Positions 1-9,326 of a stretch of DNA of 64,000 nucleotides are shown here, piece by piece; within the stretch, counting starts at the first letter, position 1, and each line of letters starts with the position of its first letter. Under the pieces are notes generated by a model. That model was not told where the DNA came from and did no database searches. It worked only from the letters and a program-made list of their open reading frames with translations. The position numbers and the translations under genes are program-made. The stretch covers positions 42,392-106,391 of the forward strand of contig NCBI01000005.1 in assembly GCA_002255365.1 (NCBI GenBank). Direction: 5' to 3'. Source of the DNA: Chromatiales bacterium 21-64-14. Its GTDB lineage: Bacteria; Pseudomonadota; Gammaproteobacteria; 21-64-14.

Positions 1-1448
1 CCGGTCTCGTCGAAGGCCATCACGACCACGGCCGCGCCGTAGCGGCGCACCAGCTTTGCTTGGTGTAGAAACCCCTCCTCACCCTCCTTGAGGCTGATGG
101 AGTTCACCACGCCCTTGCCCTGGATGCATTTCAGGCCCGCCTCCAAGATCGACCACTTGGATGAGTCGATCATGATGGGCACTCGGCAGATGTCGGGCTC
201 GGTGGCGATCAGGTTGAGGAAGGTCACCATGGCCTTTTCGCCGTCCAGCATGCCCTCGTCCATGTTGACGTCGATGATCTGGGCGCCGCTCTCCACCTGC
301 TGGCGCGCCACCGCCAGGGCCGCCTCGTAGTCGCCCTCCAGGATGAGCTTCTTGAAGCGCGCGGAGCCGGTGATGTTGGTGCGCTCGCCCACGTTCACGA
401 ACAGGGAATCGGCGCCGATGTTGAGCGGTTCGAGACCGCTCAACCGGCACTTGCGCGGCAGCGCCGGGATACGACGCGGTGGATGGGCGGCCACCGCGTC
501 GGCGATGGCGCGGATATGCGTCGGCGTGGTTCCGCAACAACCGCCCACGATGTTGAGAAATCCGCTGGCGGCCCACTCGCCGATCTCCCTCGCCATGGCC
601 TCGGGGGTGTCGTCGTATTCCCCGAACTCGTTGGGCAGCCCTGCGTTGGGGTGGGCGCTGACGTAGGTGTCGGCGACCCCGGAGAGTTCCTCCACGTACT
701 GACGCAGCTCCCGGGCGCCGAGGGCGCAGTTCAGGCCGATGGACAGCGGCCGTGCGTGGCGCACCGAGTTCCAGAACGCCTCGGTGACCTGGCCCGACAA
801 GGTGCGGCCGCTGGCGTCGGTGATGGTGCCGGAGATCATGACCGGCCAGCGCGCGCCGCGCTCCTCGAACAGCGATTCAATCGCGAACAACGCCGCCTTG
901 GCGTTCAGGGTATCGAATACTGTTTCCACCAGCAGTAGATCGGCGCCGCCGTCCAGGAGCCCGCGGGCCGCCTCCCCGTAGGCCGCCACCAGTTGGTCGA
1001 AGCTCACGTTGCGGAACCCCGGGTCGTTCACGTCCGGGGACAGGGACGCGGTGCGGTTGGTGGGGCCCAGTGCGCCCGCCACGAAGCGGGGGCGTTCGGC
1101 GGTGCCCACCGCGTCCGCGGCCTCCCGGGCGAGCCGCGCCGCGGCCACGTTCAACTCGTAGGCGAGCGATTCCAGGTGGTAGTCGGCCTGGGAAATAGCG
1201 TTGGCATTGAAGGTGTTAGTCTCCAGGAGGTCCGCGCCCGCCTCCAGATAGGCGGTATGGATATCCCGGATGATCCCGGGCTGCGTCAACACCAGCAGGT
1301 CGTTGTTGCCCTTCAGGTCCGAGGGGTGATCCGCGAAGCGTTCGCCGCGGTAATCGGCCTCCCCAAGCCGGTAGCTTTGGATCATGGTGCCCATGGCACC
1401 GTCCAGAATCAGGATCCGTTCTTGGAGCAGTTTGGCGAAGGTTTTCAT
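1..1448 (-). CDS. metH: Methionine synthase, B12-dependent, N-terminal part (partial)
   Basis: 5-Methyltetrahydrofolate-homocysteine methyltransferase makes methionine in the cytosol using cobalamin. The reading frame begins with ATG at 1448 and stays open to the window start, giving about 482 residues of a protein that is usually about 1,200. The N-terminus reads [20 protein letters not shown], the start of the homocysteine-binding barrel. The zinc-binding cysteines of that barrel lie further along. The last visible residues (VVMAFDETG) fall in the pterin-binding domain. The cobalamin and reactivation domains lie outside the window. It is divergent from the ccm operon, and its cofactor need fits the B12 uptake genes at 9001-12484. 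Confidence 0.95.
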   Translation of the reverse strand, partial: MKTFAKLLQERILILDGAMGTMIQSYRLGEADYRGERFADHPSDLKGNNDLLVLTQPGIIRDIHTAYLEAGADLLETNTFNANAISQADYHLESLAYELNVAAARLAREAADAVGTAERPRFVAGALGPTNRTASLSPDVNDPGFRNVSFDQLVAAYGEAARGLLDGGADLLLVETVFDTLNAKAALFAIESLFEERGARWPVMISGTITDASGRTLSGQVTEAFWNSVRHARPLSIGLNCALGARELRQYVEELSGVADTYVSAHPNAGLPNEFGEYDDTPEAMAREIGEWAASGFLNIVGGCCGTTPTHIRAIADAVAAHPPRRIPALPRKCRLSGLEPLNIGADSLFVNVGERTNITGSARFKKLILEGDYEAALAVARQQVESGAQIIDVNMDEGMLDGEKAMVTFLNLIATEPDICRVPIMIDSSKWSILEAGLKCIQGKGVVNSISLKEGEEGFLHQAKLVRRYGAAVVVMAFDET

Positions 1449-1750
1449 AAGGAAAGGGCTAGACCGCGTCGCGTTCTTGGGGCCGGGCGCCTCCCTTTTG
1501 AGGGATGTCTTTGCCTGGGGCATTGGGGCGGCAGCGGGCGACGGGCTGGGGAGTACTGCCCAGCTCCGGTGCAACGACCGGTGCCCGTGAGGCGCGCACT
1601 ATACCATGGATCCACGGCCATTTTACGGCCACGGTGCGGTGCCCCCCGCGGTCCGGGGACCGTCCATGGGCGCCACCTGCCGCGGACATTTTGCCATGCT
1701 ATCATGGGCGCCCCGTTCGCGCGGGGCCCGGTTCCTCCACGCCAGCCGGC
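1449..1750. other. Intergenic region between metH and ccmA
   Basis: About 300 bases separate the divergent metH and ccmA. On the metH side a short hairpin with a TTTT loop sits at about 1492-1505. I looked for a SAM, SAH or cobalamin riboswitch in the metH leader and could not match conserved cores. No clear sigma-70 promoter stands out. Confidence 0.4.
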
Positions 1751-2449
1751 GTGGAGGGCATCACAACGGATGGCTCTGCATTGGAAACCGCACCGGACAG
1801 CGCGGCGTCCCGGGGGGCGCGGTCGGACGTCAACCGCCTGGAGGCGGAGGGGTTGGAGTGCGTGCGCAATGACCGCGTGCTATTCCGGGGGCTCGGCCTG
1901 ACCCTGGCGCCGGGTCAGGTCGTGCAGGTGGAGGGTCCCAACGGTTGTGGCAAGACCAGCCTGCTGCGTATCCTGTGTGGGCTCAGGTTGGCGGACGCGG
2001 GAGAGGTCCGCTGGGGCGGAGCCCCGCTGTCCGCGGTCCGTCCCGAATACCATGAGGCATTGGCCTACGTGGGGCACCGTCATGGTGTCAAAGGGGAGTT
2101 GACTGCACGGGAAAACCTGAGCTTTAACCGTGCCTTGGGGGGTGGTGGCCCAGGCCGGGAGCCGCCTGACGCCCTGGAGCGGCTTGGGCTCACGGGATTC
2201 GAGGACGTGCCCTGCCGCACCCTGTCCGAGGGGCAACGGCGCCGGGTGGGGCTGGCACGCTTGCTGACGGCGCACCGGTGGCTGTGGATCCTCGATGAAC
2301 CACTCACCGCCCTGGACCGAGCCGGCGTGGCGGTGGTGGAGACGCTGGTGCGGGACCACGCTCAAAACGGGGGCATGGTGGTACTGACGACCCACCAAGC
2401 GGTGAAGCTGGAGGGATGTGCCCTGACCCGGGTGCCCCTCGGTTCATGA
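1751..2449 (+). CDS. ccmA: Haem exporter ATP-binding protein CcmA
   Basis: ATPase of the CcmABCD complex, which releases holo-CcmE during System I cytochrome c maturation at the inner membrane. The Walker A motif is GPNGCGKTS, the ABC signature is LSEGQRRR and Walker B is LWILDEP, in the expected order for a CcmA of about 210-230 residues. The start is uncertain. GTG at 1751 (232 residues) and TTG at 1781 (222 residues) are both in frame; the CcmA core begins at LEAEGLECVRNDRVLF. Neither has a strong ribosome-binding site. The stop overlaps the ccmB start in an ATGA arrangement, so the two are translationally coupled. It is the first gene of a complete ccmABCDEFGHI operon. Confidence 0.93.
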   Translation: MEGITTDGSALETAPDSAASRGARSDVNRLEAEGLECVRNDRVLFRGLGLTLAPGQVVQVEGPNGCGKTSLLRILCGLRLADAGEVRWGGAPLSAVRPEYHEALAYVGHRHGVKGELTARENLSFNRALGGGGPGREPPDALERLGLTGFEDVPCRTLSEGQRRRVGLARLLTAHRWLWILDEPLTALDRAGVAVVETLVRDHAQNGGMVVLTTHQAVKLEGCALTRVPLGS

Positions 2450-3129
2450 GCGGCTCCGGACCCCTGGCCGGCTTCGTGGCCCTGGTGCGCCGGGACCTGC
2501 TCCTGTCCTTCCGGCGTCGGGCGGAGATGATCAACCCGCTGTTGTTTTTCATTATAGTGGTTACCCTCGTGCCCCTCGGCGTGGGGCCGGAAAAGGCCAC
2601 GCTCCAGGCCATGGCGCCGGGGGTGATCTGGGTGGCGGCGCTACTGGCGGCGATGTTGTCCCTGGAGGGCATCTTCCGGTCGGATTTCGACGACGGGTCC
2701 TTGGAACAGGTGGTACTCAGCCCGCACCCGCTGCCCGTGCTGGTGCTGGCCAAGGTCCTGGCCCACTGGCTGGTGAGTGGCCTGCCCCTGGTGCTGTTGG
2801 GTCCGCTGCTGGGTGTGTCGCTGTTTCTGCCGGCCCGAGCCATGGGCAGCTTGGTGCTCAGCCTGCTGCTCGGCACTCCGGTGCTGAGCCTGGTCGGGGC
2901 CATTGGGGTGGCGTTGACCGTCGGGGTGCGACGCGGTGGGGTCCTGCTCTCGCTCCTGGTGTTGCCGCTCTACGTCCCGGTGCTGATCTTCGGGGCCAGC
3001 GCGGTGAGCAGCGCGGCCGCCGGGCTCCCGGTGGATGGCCCCCTTGCCCTGCTGGGGGCCTTGCTGGTCCTGGCCCTGACCCTGGCCCCGGCGGCGGCGG
3101 CGGCGGCGTTGCGGATCAGCTTTGGGTGA
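2446..3129 (+). CDS. ccmB: Haem exporter permease CcmB
   Basis: Integral membrane subunit of the CcmABCD complex. The 227-residue protein has six hydrophobic segments, from the stretch rich in L, F and I near residue 25 to a final alanine-rich helix, as expected for CcmB (about 220 residues). The family N-terminal pattern LVRRDLLLSFRRRAE is present. The chosen ATG at 2446 overlaps the ccmA stop by four bases; an earlier in-frame ATG at 2416 lies inside ccmA and is not needed. About 130 bases separate it from ccmC, the only sizeable gap in the operon. Confidence 0.95.
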   Translation: MSGSGPLAGFVALVRRDLLLSFRRRAEMINPLLFFIIVVTLVPLGVGPEKATLQAMAPGVIWVAALLAAMLSLEGIFRSDFDDGSLEQVVLSPHPLPVLVLAKVLAHWLVSGLPLVLLGPLLGVSLFLPARAMGSLVLSLLLGTPVLSLVGAIGVALTVGVRRGGVLLSLLVLPLYVPVLIFGASAVSSAAAGLPVDGPLALLGALLVLALTLAPAAAAAALRISFG

Positions 3130-3262
3130 GAATGGATCGGGATTAACCTGGGTCAACGTAAACAATGCCCGGGGCGGGAATAATTCCCGGAATCGGTGGT
3201 CACAAACAGAGGCCGGGGCCGGAGCGGTGCCTGGAACAGACGTGAGAGCGGAGCACGGTAGC

Positions 3263-4033
3263 GTGGCGATCCGGGAGGCGACAGCCCTGCGACGGGCATG
3301 GACTTTTTTCCATCGGCTGGCGTCGCCGCGGTACTTCTACGCCCTCGCCGGGCGGATCATCCCGTGGCTCGGGTGGGCCACGGGGCTGTTAATGCTCGCC
3401 GGACTCTACGACGGGTTGTGGTTGGCGCCCCCCGACTATCAGCAGGGGGACAGCTACCGGATCATGTTCATCCACGTGCCCTCTGCCTGGATGTCGTTGT
3501 TCGTCTATTTGGTGATGGCGGGCGCCGGGGTCATCGGCTTGGTGTGGCGCATCAAGCTGGCGGAGGTGATGGCCAAGAGCTGTGCGCCTATCGGCGCCTC
3601 GTTCACGTTCCTGGCGCTGTGCACCGGATCCTTGTGGGGCAAGCCGACGTGGGGTACTTATTGGGTGTGGGACGCGCGGCTGACGTCGGAACTGATCCTG
3701 CTGTTTCTGTACCTGGGCTACATCGCCCTGGAGTCGGCCATCGAGGACCGGCGTACCGCAGCCCGCGCCGCGGCGATACTGGCCCTGGTGGGGGTAGTGA
3801 ACATCCCGATCATCCACTACTCAGTGGTGTGGTGGCACACCCTGCATCAGGGACCTACGGTGTTCAAGATCGGCGGGCCCTCCATCAGTCTGGATATGCT
3901 CGTCCCCTTGTTAATCATGGTCCTGGCATTTAACCTGTTCTTCCTCACTACGGTGCTGATGCGTGCCCGCGCGGAAGTGCTGGAGCGCGAGGCAGACAGC
4001 GCCTGGGCCCAGGAAGCGGTGGATACGCGATGA
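3263..4033 (+). CDS. ccmC: Haem exporter protein CcmC
   Basis: CcmC binds haem in its periplasmic tryptophan-rich loop and attaches it to CcmE. The sequence shows six membrane segments and the signature WGTYWVWDARLTSELILL, with conserved His residues in the periplasmic loops (IHVPSAWMS; HYSVVWWHTLH). I chose GTG at 3263 because a GGAG lies ten bases upstream, giving 256 residues, close to the family norm. GTG at 3242 (263 residues) is an alternative, and the frame is open back to 3122. The stop overlaps the ccmD start (ATGA). Confidence 0.93.
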   Translation: MAIREATALRRAWTFFHRLASPRYFYALAGRIIPWLGWATGLLMLAGLYDGLWLAPPDYQQGDSYRIMFIHVPSAWMSLFVYLVMAGAGVIGLVWRIKLAEVMAKSCAPIGASFTFLALCTGSLWGKPTWGTYWVWDARLTSELILLFLYLGYIALESAIEDRRTAARAAAILALVGVVNIPIIHYSVVWWHTLHQGPTVFKIGGPSISLDMLVPLLIMVLAFNLFFLTTVLMRARAEVLEREADSAWAQEAVDTR

Positions 4034-4197
4034 CTCTGCACAAATTCCTGTACATGGGCGGGTATGCCTTCTACGTCTGGACCTCCTACGCCATCGCGCT
4101 GGTGGTCCTGTCCGCCAACGTGCTCCAACCCCTCTACCATCAACGCCGGTTGCGCGAGCGCCTGGCACGCCGCCTCCGGCGGGGAGCCGGGCGATGA
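4030..4197 (+). CDS. ccmD: Haem exporter protein CcmD
   Basis: Small single-pass membrane protein of 55 residues that stabilises CcmC-CcmE interaction and helps release holo-CcmE. It starts MTLHKFLYMGGYAFYVWTSY, the usual CcmD beginning with an aromatic-rich region followed by one membrane helix (about residues 12-33) and a strongly basic C-terminus rich in arginine. It overlaps ccmC and ccmE by four bases at each end. The size and position between ccmC and ccmE leave little doubt. Confidence 0.9.
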   Translation: MTLHKFLYMGGYAFYVWTSYAIALVVLSANVLQPLYHQRRLRERLARRLRRGAGR

Positions 4198-4658
4198 CCC
4201 CGAAACGCCGCCGTCGGCTGATCTTCGTGGTGGTGCTGGTGACGGGCATCGGCACCTCCGTTGGGCTGGCGAGCTACGCCTTCCGCCAGAACCTGCTCTA
4301 TTTCTACAGTCCAACCCAAGTGGCGAAGGGCGAGGCGCCCGTCCATCACATGTTCCGGGTCGGGGGCTTGGTGGAGAAGGGCAGCGTGCACCACGATGGT
4401 CTCACCGTGCACTTCGTCGTGACGGATACCGCGAAAACGGTGCCGGTGGTCTACACCGGTCTGCTGCCGGATCTGTTCCGTGTAGGGCAGGGGGTAGTGG
4501 CCCAAGGGCGCTTGAACCGCAACGGGGTGTTCATGGCCACCGAAGTGTTGGCCAAGCATGATTCCACTTATATGCCGCCCGAGGTGGCTCGTGCTCTGAA
4601 AAAGGCCCACCTCCGGGCCCTTGAAAAGGCCAAGGAAGCGGAGGTTGCGCAGAAATGA
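4194..4658 (+). CDS. ccmE: Cytochrome c maturation haem chaperone CcmE
   Basis: Periplasmic haem chaperone, anchored by an N-terminal membrane helix (about residues 9-29), which carries haem from CcmC to CcmF. In this 154-residue protein the haem-binding histidine is His122 in the motif KHDSTYMPPEV, with the HxxxY pattern (Tyr126). The OB-fold region with VGGLVEKGSV and YTGLLPDLFRVGQGVVAQG matches the family closely. Start and stop both overlap neighbours (ccmD, ccmF) by four bases. Confidence 0.97.
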   Translation: MTPKRRRRLIFVVVLVTGIGTSVGLASYAFRQNLLYFYSPTQVAKGEAPVHHMFRVGGLVEKGSVHHDGLTVHFVVTDTAKTVPVVYTGLLPDLFRVGQGVVAQGRLNRNGVFMATEVLAKHDSTYMPPEVARALKKAHLRALEKAKEAEVAQK

Positions 4659-6655
4659 TACCCGAGGTTGGGCATTTCGCTCTGGTGCTGGCCCTGTCGT
4701 TGGCGCTGGTGCAGGCGGTGGTTCCCCTGCTCGGCGCATGGCGCGGCGTGCCGGAGTGGATCGCGGTGGCGCGGCCCGCGGCCTGCGGGCAGGCGCTGTT
4801 CGTGGGGGTGGCGTTTCTGTGTCTGATCTACGCGTTCCTCACCAATGATTTTTCCGTTGCCTACGTGGCGGAGAACTCCAACACGGCCCTGCCATGGTTC
4901 TACCGGATCGCTGCGGTTTGGGGCGCCCATGAGGGCTCGCTGCTGTTGTGGTCCACGATCCTTGCGGTATGGACCCTGGCCGTAACCTTCCGGAGCCGCA
5001 GCCTGTCGCCGGACTTTGCCGCCCGGGTGCTCGGGGTCATGGGGGTGGTGAGCGTGGGTTTCCTGCTGTTCATGCTTACCACCTCGGATCCGTTTACCCG
5101 CTTGTTCCCGGCACCGCTCAACGGCCGCGATCTCAATCCGCTGCTCCAAGACCCGGGGCTGGTGATGCATCCGCCCATGCTCTATATGGGCTATGTGGGC
5201 TTCGTGGTGCCGTTCGCTTTTGCCATCGCGGCGCTCCTGGACGGGCGCTTGGACGCGGCCTGGGCACGTTGGACGCGGCCCTGGGCCACCTCCGCGTGGT
5301 TGTTCCTCACCGTCGGGATCACCCTGGGGAGCTGGTGGTCCTACTCGGTGCTGGGTTGGGGCGGCTGGTGGTTCTGGGATCCGGTGGAGAACGCGTCTTT
5401 CATGCCGTGGCTGATGGGCACGGCGCTGATCCATTCACTGGCGGTGACCGATAAGCGCGGCGCGTTCAAGACCTGGACCGTGCTGCTGGCGATCTTCGCC
5501 TTCTCCCTGAGCCTGCTGGGCACCTTCCTGGTGCGCTCCGGGGTGTTGGTATCGGTGCATGCCTTCGCCACCGATCCGCGCCGTGGCATCTTCATCCTGA
5601 TCTTCCTGGCGATCGTGGTGGGGGCATCGCTGCTGCTCTACGCGTGGCGTGCCCCAAAGGTAAAGGGGGGCGGAAGCTTCCATCCCCTGTCGCGGGAGAC
5701 CCTGTTGCTGGTGAACAACGTGCTGCTGGTAGCCGCAGCGTTCACCGTGTTGCTGGGTACCCTGTATCCGCTGTTTCTGGAAGGGATGGACGTGGGCAAG
5801 ATCTCCGTGGGCCCCCCCTACTTCGATATCGTGTTCGTGCCCTTGACCCTGCCGCTGGTATTCCTGGCGGGGATCGGCGCCCTCACGCGCTGGAAACGCC
5901 AGGAATTCTGGCCCCTGATATGGCGGCTGTGGTTGCCCTTCGTGGCCAGTGTCGCGGTTGGTACCGCGTTCTCGATCTGGTACACCGGTGAAGTGCGCGC
6001 GCTAGTGATCCTGGCGGTGGTACTGGCGTTTTGGGTGATGTCGCTCTCGGTACGGGATGTCTGGGGCCGTATCCGCCACAACCGTGCTGCGGGTACCCCC
6101 TGGTACCGAGTTCACCGCCACTTCCTCGGCATGTCCATAGCCCATTTCGGCATCGGCGTATTCGTGCTCGGGGTAACTCTGACCAGCACCGGTAGCCTGG
6201 AGAAGGACGTGATAATGGCGCCGGGGAATACCGTGACCCTGGCCGGCTATACGTTCCAATTCGACGGCGTACGGCCGTTGAAGGGACCCAACTACACTGC
6301 GACCCAGGCCCGGGTGCCGGTGTTTCGGGACGGTCGGCAGGTGGCGCTGTTGCATCCGCAGAAGCGTGTCTACGTGGTACAGACCAGCCCCATGACCGAG
6401 GCCGGAATCCAGCCGGGTCTGTTCCGGGACCTCTACGTCTCGCTCGGTGAGCCGCAGGACAACGGGGCCTGGACCTTGCGGATCTACTATAAGCCCATGG
6501 TGCGCTGGATCTGGATCGGCAGCCTGCTTATGGCCCTGGGTGGCCTGGTGTCCGCCACCGACCGGCGCTACCGCCTGGCGGTGGCGCGCGCCGCGCAACC
6601 GGCTGCCGGCCCGGTGGCCCCGAGTGTGGGGGCGGTCTCTCCCGGGAAGGCCTGA
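4655..6655 (+). CDS. ccmF: Haem lyase subunit CcmF
   Basis: Large membrane subunit of the CcmFGH haem lyase that ligates haem to CXXCH motifs of apocytochromes. The 666-residue length is normal for CcmF. The tryptophan-rich haem-handling motif WGGWWFWDPVEN lies at residues 235-246, preceded by MHPPMLYMGYVGF, and some fifteen hydrophobic segments can be counted. The start overlaps the ccmE stop by four bases, and the stop overlaps the first base of ccmG (TGATG). Confidence 0.97.
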   Translation: MIPEVGHFALVLALSLALVQAVVPLLGAWRGVPEWIAVARPAACGQALFVGVAFLCLIYAFLTNDFSVAYVAENSNTALPWFYRIAAVWGAHEGSLLLWSTILAVWTLAVTFRSRSLSPDFAARVLGVMGVVSVGFLLFMLTTSDPFTRLFPAPLNGRDLNPLLQDPGLVMHPPMLYMGYVGFVVPFAFAIAALLDGRLDAAWARWTRPWATSAWLFLTVGITLGSWWSYSVLGWGGWWFWDPVENASFMPWLMGTALIHSLAVTDKRGAFKTWTVLLAIFAFSLSLLGTFLVRSGVLVSVHAFATDPRRGIFILIFLAIVVGASLLLYAWRAPKVKGGGSFHPLSRETLLLVNNVLLVAAAFTVLLGTLYPLFLEGMDVGKISVGPPYFDIVFVPLTLPLVFLAGIGALTRWKRQEFWPLIWRLWLPFVASVAVGTAFSIWYTGEVRALVILAVVLAFWVMSLSVRDVWGRIRHNRAAGTPWYRVHRHFLGMSIAHFGIGVFVLGVTLTSTGSLEKDVIMAPGNTVTLAGYTFQFDGVRPLKGPNYTATQARVPVFRDGRQVALLHPQKRVYVVQTSPMTEAGIQPGLFRDLYVSLGEPQDNGAWTLRIYYKPMVRWIWIGSLLMALGGLVSATDRRYRLAVARAAQPAAGPVAPSVGAVSPGKA

Positions 6656-7191
6656 TGGTCCGATATCTGATTCCACTGGGCATCTTCGCGATGCTGGTGG
6701 TGGTGCTGGCGATCGGCCTGCAGCACGACCCGCGGCGCGTGCCTTCGCCCCTGATCGGGAAACCCGCGCCGCAATTTTCCCTGCCGGAACTCGCCGATCC
6801 GGCGCGCACCCTGAGCCGCAAGGATCTGCTGGGCAAGGTCACCCTGGTGAACGTATGGGCGTCCTGGTGCGTCTCGTGCCGCGACGAGGCGCGGGTGCTG
6901 GTGGCGCTGGCCAACAGCCACGTGGTGCCGATCTACGGGCTGAACTACAAGGACAATCGCGACGACGCCCAGCGCTGGTTGCAGACCTTCGGTGATCCCT
7001 ACGTGGCGAACGCCTTCGATCACAAGGGCATGGTGGCCATCAACTGGGGTGTATACGGCGTCCCGGAGACCTTCGTGGTGGATGCCAAGGGCATCATTCG
7101 TTACAAGCAGATCGGACCCATCACCCAGGAGGCGTTGAAGCGAAAGATCCTGCCCCTGGTGCGCAAGCTCCAGGCGGAGGTTCCAGGATGA
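6655..7191 (+). CDS. ccmG: Thiol:disulfide interchange protein CcmG/DsbE
   Basis: Membrane-anchored periplasmic thioredoxin that keeps apocytochrome c cysteines reduced. It has an N-terminal anchor (about residues 4-21) and a thioredoxin fold with active site WCVSC (Cys72, Cys75). Family landmarks NVWASWC, GLNYKDNRDDAQRWL and YGVPETFVVD, with the cis-proline in the last, are all present. At 178 residues it has standard length. It overlaps ccmF by one base and ccmH by four. Confidence 0.96.
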   Translation: MVRYLIPLGIFAMLVVVLAIGLQHDPRRVPSPLIGKPAPQFSLPELADPARTLSRKDLLGKVTLVNVWASWCVSCRDEARVLVALANSHVVPIYGLNYKDNRDDAQRWLQTFGDPYVANAFDHKGMVAINWGVYGVPETFVVDAKGIIRYKQIGPITQEALKRKILPLVRKLQAEVPG

Positions 7192-7673
7192 GCCGCTGGC
7201 GCGCGCTATTGGTGCTGTTGTTGCTGGCGCTGCCTATGGTGCTACCCATGGCGCATGCCACGGAGCCCACTTCCGGGTTTACCAACCCGAAGGAAGACGC
7301 CCATTACCATGCCTTGCTCAAGAACCTGCGCTGCCTGGTGTGCCAGGACGAATCGCTCCAGTCTTCACAGGCGGGCCTCGCCCAGGATCTGCGTCGCGAG
7401 GTTCGGGAACAGATGCGGGAGGGCAAAAGCGACAAGGAGATTATCCACTATTTGGTGGACCGCTACGGTGACTTCGTTTTGTTCCGTCCCCCGCTCATGG
7501 ATACCACGTTCCTGCTCTGGTTCGGGCCATTCCTGGGGTTGCTGTCCGGGCTGCTGATCGCGTTCTTCCTGGTGCGCGCCCGCGCGCGCGCCGGCCAGAG
7601 CGCGTCACTGCAGCAGGCCCAACATGAACGTCTGGCGGAACTGCTGGGGCGCGACGAGGATCGCAACAAATGA
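7188..7673 (+). CDS. ccmH: Cytochrome c maturation protein CcmH
   Basis: Membrane-anchored thioreductase component of the haem lyase. The 161-residue protein has a signal peptide (to about residue 25), the conserved LRCLVCQ motif with Cys49 and Cys52, and a C-terminal membrane helix (about 107-127). It is the short CcmH form; the TPR part that is fused in E. coli CcmH is encoded by the next gene, ccmI. Start and stop each overlap the neighbouring gene by four bases. Confidence 0.95.
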   Translation: MSRWRALLVLLLLALPMVLPMAHATEPTSGFTNPKEDAHYHALLKNLRCLVCQDESLQSSQAGLAQDLRREVREQMREGKSDKEIIHYLVDRYGDFVLFRPPLMDTTFLLWFGPFLGLLSGLLIAFFLVRARARAGQSASLQQAQHERLAELLGRDEDRNK

Positions 7674-8938
7674 TACTGCTGTGGCTGGTCCTCGGGACCA
7701 TGGTGCTGGTAGCTCTGGCGGTGGTGTTACCGCCCCTGATGGGCCGCGGTGCGGCCGCCGGACCGGCGCGCGCCAGTATATATCGGGCGCTGCATCGCAA
7801 GCGCTTGGCAGAACTGGAAGGGGACCTGGAGAGCGGGACCCTGAGCGCGGAGCAGTTCGAGCAGGCGCGCGCCGAGATCGAACGCGACACCCTGGAGAAT
7901 CTGGAGGGCGCCGTCGTGGCGCCGGCCGTGGGCCCGCGCCGGCGTCATCGCTGGATGGTGGTGGTGGTGGCGCTGATCATCCCGGTGTTCACCGGTGGAA
8001 TATACTGGCGGCTGGGCGGCTGGGCCCTGGTGTCTCCAGATGCCCGTGCGCGCATCGCGGCGGAGGCCGTGGCCCAGGGTGACACGGATCCCGCTGTCAT
8101 TCAGGACATGGTCACTGGCTTGGCGGCGCGATTGAAGCGCAAGCCTGACGATCTTCAGGGCTGGATGATGCTGGGCCGTTCCTACCGGGTGTTGAACCGT
8201 TTCGATCAAGCCGCCGACGCTTATGGCAAGGCCTACGCGCTTTCCAACAAGAAGGACCCGGCGTTGCTGGCGGATTATGCCGAGGTCCTGGCCCTGGCCC
8301 ATGGCAACCGCCTCGCAGGCAAGCCGGAGCAGCTTTTGACCCGTGCCCTGGCGCTGGATCCGCAGCAGCCCAAGGCCCTTTGGCTCACTGGCTGGGCGGC
8401 TTATCAGAGCGGCGACTACGCCCAGGCAGCGGCGCGCTGGAAACCGCTTGCGAAGCGTGCCCCAGCGGGCAGTGATGTGGCACGCATCCTGGAAAAACAG
8501 ATCGCCCAGGCAGAGGCCCTGGCGGGCCGCGCCACCCGCGCGCCATCGGAGCGCGCGCCGGCGCGGACCCGGGAGACGGCCTCCATTGCGCGCAAGGCGC
8601 TCACGGTCCAAGTGCGCCTGGCGGCGGCGCTCGCTCACAAGGTTCGTCCCGGCGAGACCGTGTTCATCTATGCGCGCGCGTTGCAGGGCCCCCCGATGCC
8701 TCTGGCGGCGGTGCGCCGGCAGGTAAAGGATCTGCCCACCACGGTGGTCCTCGATGACACCCAGTCCATGCTGCCGGGGCGCACCCTGTCCCAACAGGCC
8801 GAGGTGGTCGTGGGGGCGCGCATCTCCCGGACCGGCAACGCGCTTGCGGCCCCCGGGGATCTGCAAGGGCTCAGTGCACCGGTGGCGCCCGGTCGCAAGG
8901 GAGTCGTCGAACTCACCATCGACCGCGTGATTCCTTGA
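7670..8938 (+). CDS. ccmI: Cytochrome c maturation chaperone CcmI
   Basis: CcmI holds apocytochrome c for the haem lyase. The 422-residue protein has two membrane helices at the N-terminus (about residues 2-25 and 90-110) separated by a charged segment, as in CcmI-1. TPR-like helical repeats follow at roughly 140-290 (WMMLGRSYRVLNRFDQAADAY; ALWLTGWAAYQSGDYAQAAARW), then a C-terminal periplasmic domain. It closes the ccm operon. No obvious hairpin terminator follows it; the cobalamin riboswitch begins about 60 bases downstream. Confidence 0.93.
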   Translation: MILLWLVLGTMVLVALAVVLPPLMGRGAAAGPARASIYRALHRKRLAELEGDLESGTLSAEQFEQARAEIERDTLENLEGAVVAPAVGPRRRHRWMVVVVALIIPVFTGGIYWRLGGWALVSPDARARIAAEAVAQGDTDPAVIQDMVTGLAARLKRKPDDLQGWMMLGRSYRVLNRFDQAADAYGKAYALSNKKDPALLADYAEVLALAHGNRLAGKPEQLLTRALALDPQQPKALWLTGWAAYQSGDYAQAAARWKPLAKRAPAGSDVARILEKQIAQAEALAGRATRAPSERAPARTRETASIARKALTVQVRLAAALAHKVRPGETVFIYARALQGPPMPLAAVRRQVKDLPTTVVLDDTQSMLPGRTLSQQAEVVVGARISRTGNALAAPGDLQGLSAPVAPGRKGVVELTIDRVIP

Positions 8939-9000
8939 CGCCGCGCACTGCGTTTTCTTGACACTCGATACCCCCGCCGATAGAGTCTCCGCCACGCGCT

Positions 9001-9198
9001 TCAGGTGTCCCGAGGGTGTTCGCCCGAGGGATGAAACGGGAAGCCGGTGCGCAACGGAGCTCCACTCCGTCTGCTAATCCGGCGCTGCCCCCGCAACGGT
9101 AAGCGAGTCAAGGTTCGGCATCAAGCCACTGTGTTTCGACACGGGAAGGCGCCGGACCGGACGCAAGTCCCCTCGCGAGCCCGGAGACCGGCCTGCGG
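9001..9198 (+). ncRNA. Cobalamin riboswitch upstream of btuB
   Basis: The leader holds the conserved elements of an adenosylcobalamin riboswitch in order: GGGAAGCCGGTGCGC-like segment near 9038-9052, GCTGCCCCCGCAACGGTAA around 9085-9104, AAGCCACTG, GGGAAGG, and the B12-box-like GAGCCCGGAGACCGGCCTG at about 9177-9195. The element ends about 130 bases before the btuB ATG. It should lower expression of the downstream uptake genes when cobalamin is plentiful. Boundaries are approximate. Confidence 0.95.
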
Positions 9199-9326
9199 CG
9201 TTACGGTCAGTGCCGCGTGGGGCGGCACGGTATATTTCATGCCGTGCCCGTATTACGTCTATTCCCCTGCCGCACCCCATTCATCATCACCGCCTGCGCG
9301 GGTGCGCGTGGCGAGGGGGGATTTAC

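Noticed and set aside
1449..1640. SAH, SAM or cobalamin riboswitch in the metH leader
   Set aside because: I searched for the conserved cores and could not place them; only a small hairpin is present.
993..1901. A 302-residue open frame on the plus strand over metH
   Set aside because: It is antisense to metH, which carries clear family motifs; such long shadows are usual in GC-rich DNA.
3143..3156. TTAAC-CTGG-GTCAA, an FNR-like dyad upstream of ccmC
   Set aside because: One central position breaks the consensus and it lies between ccmB and ccmC inside an operon; too weak to call.
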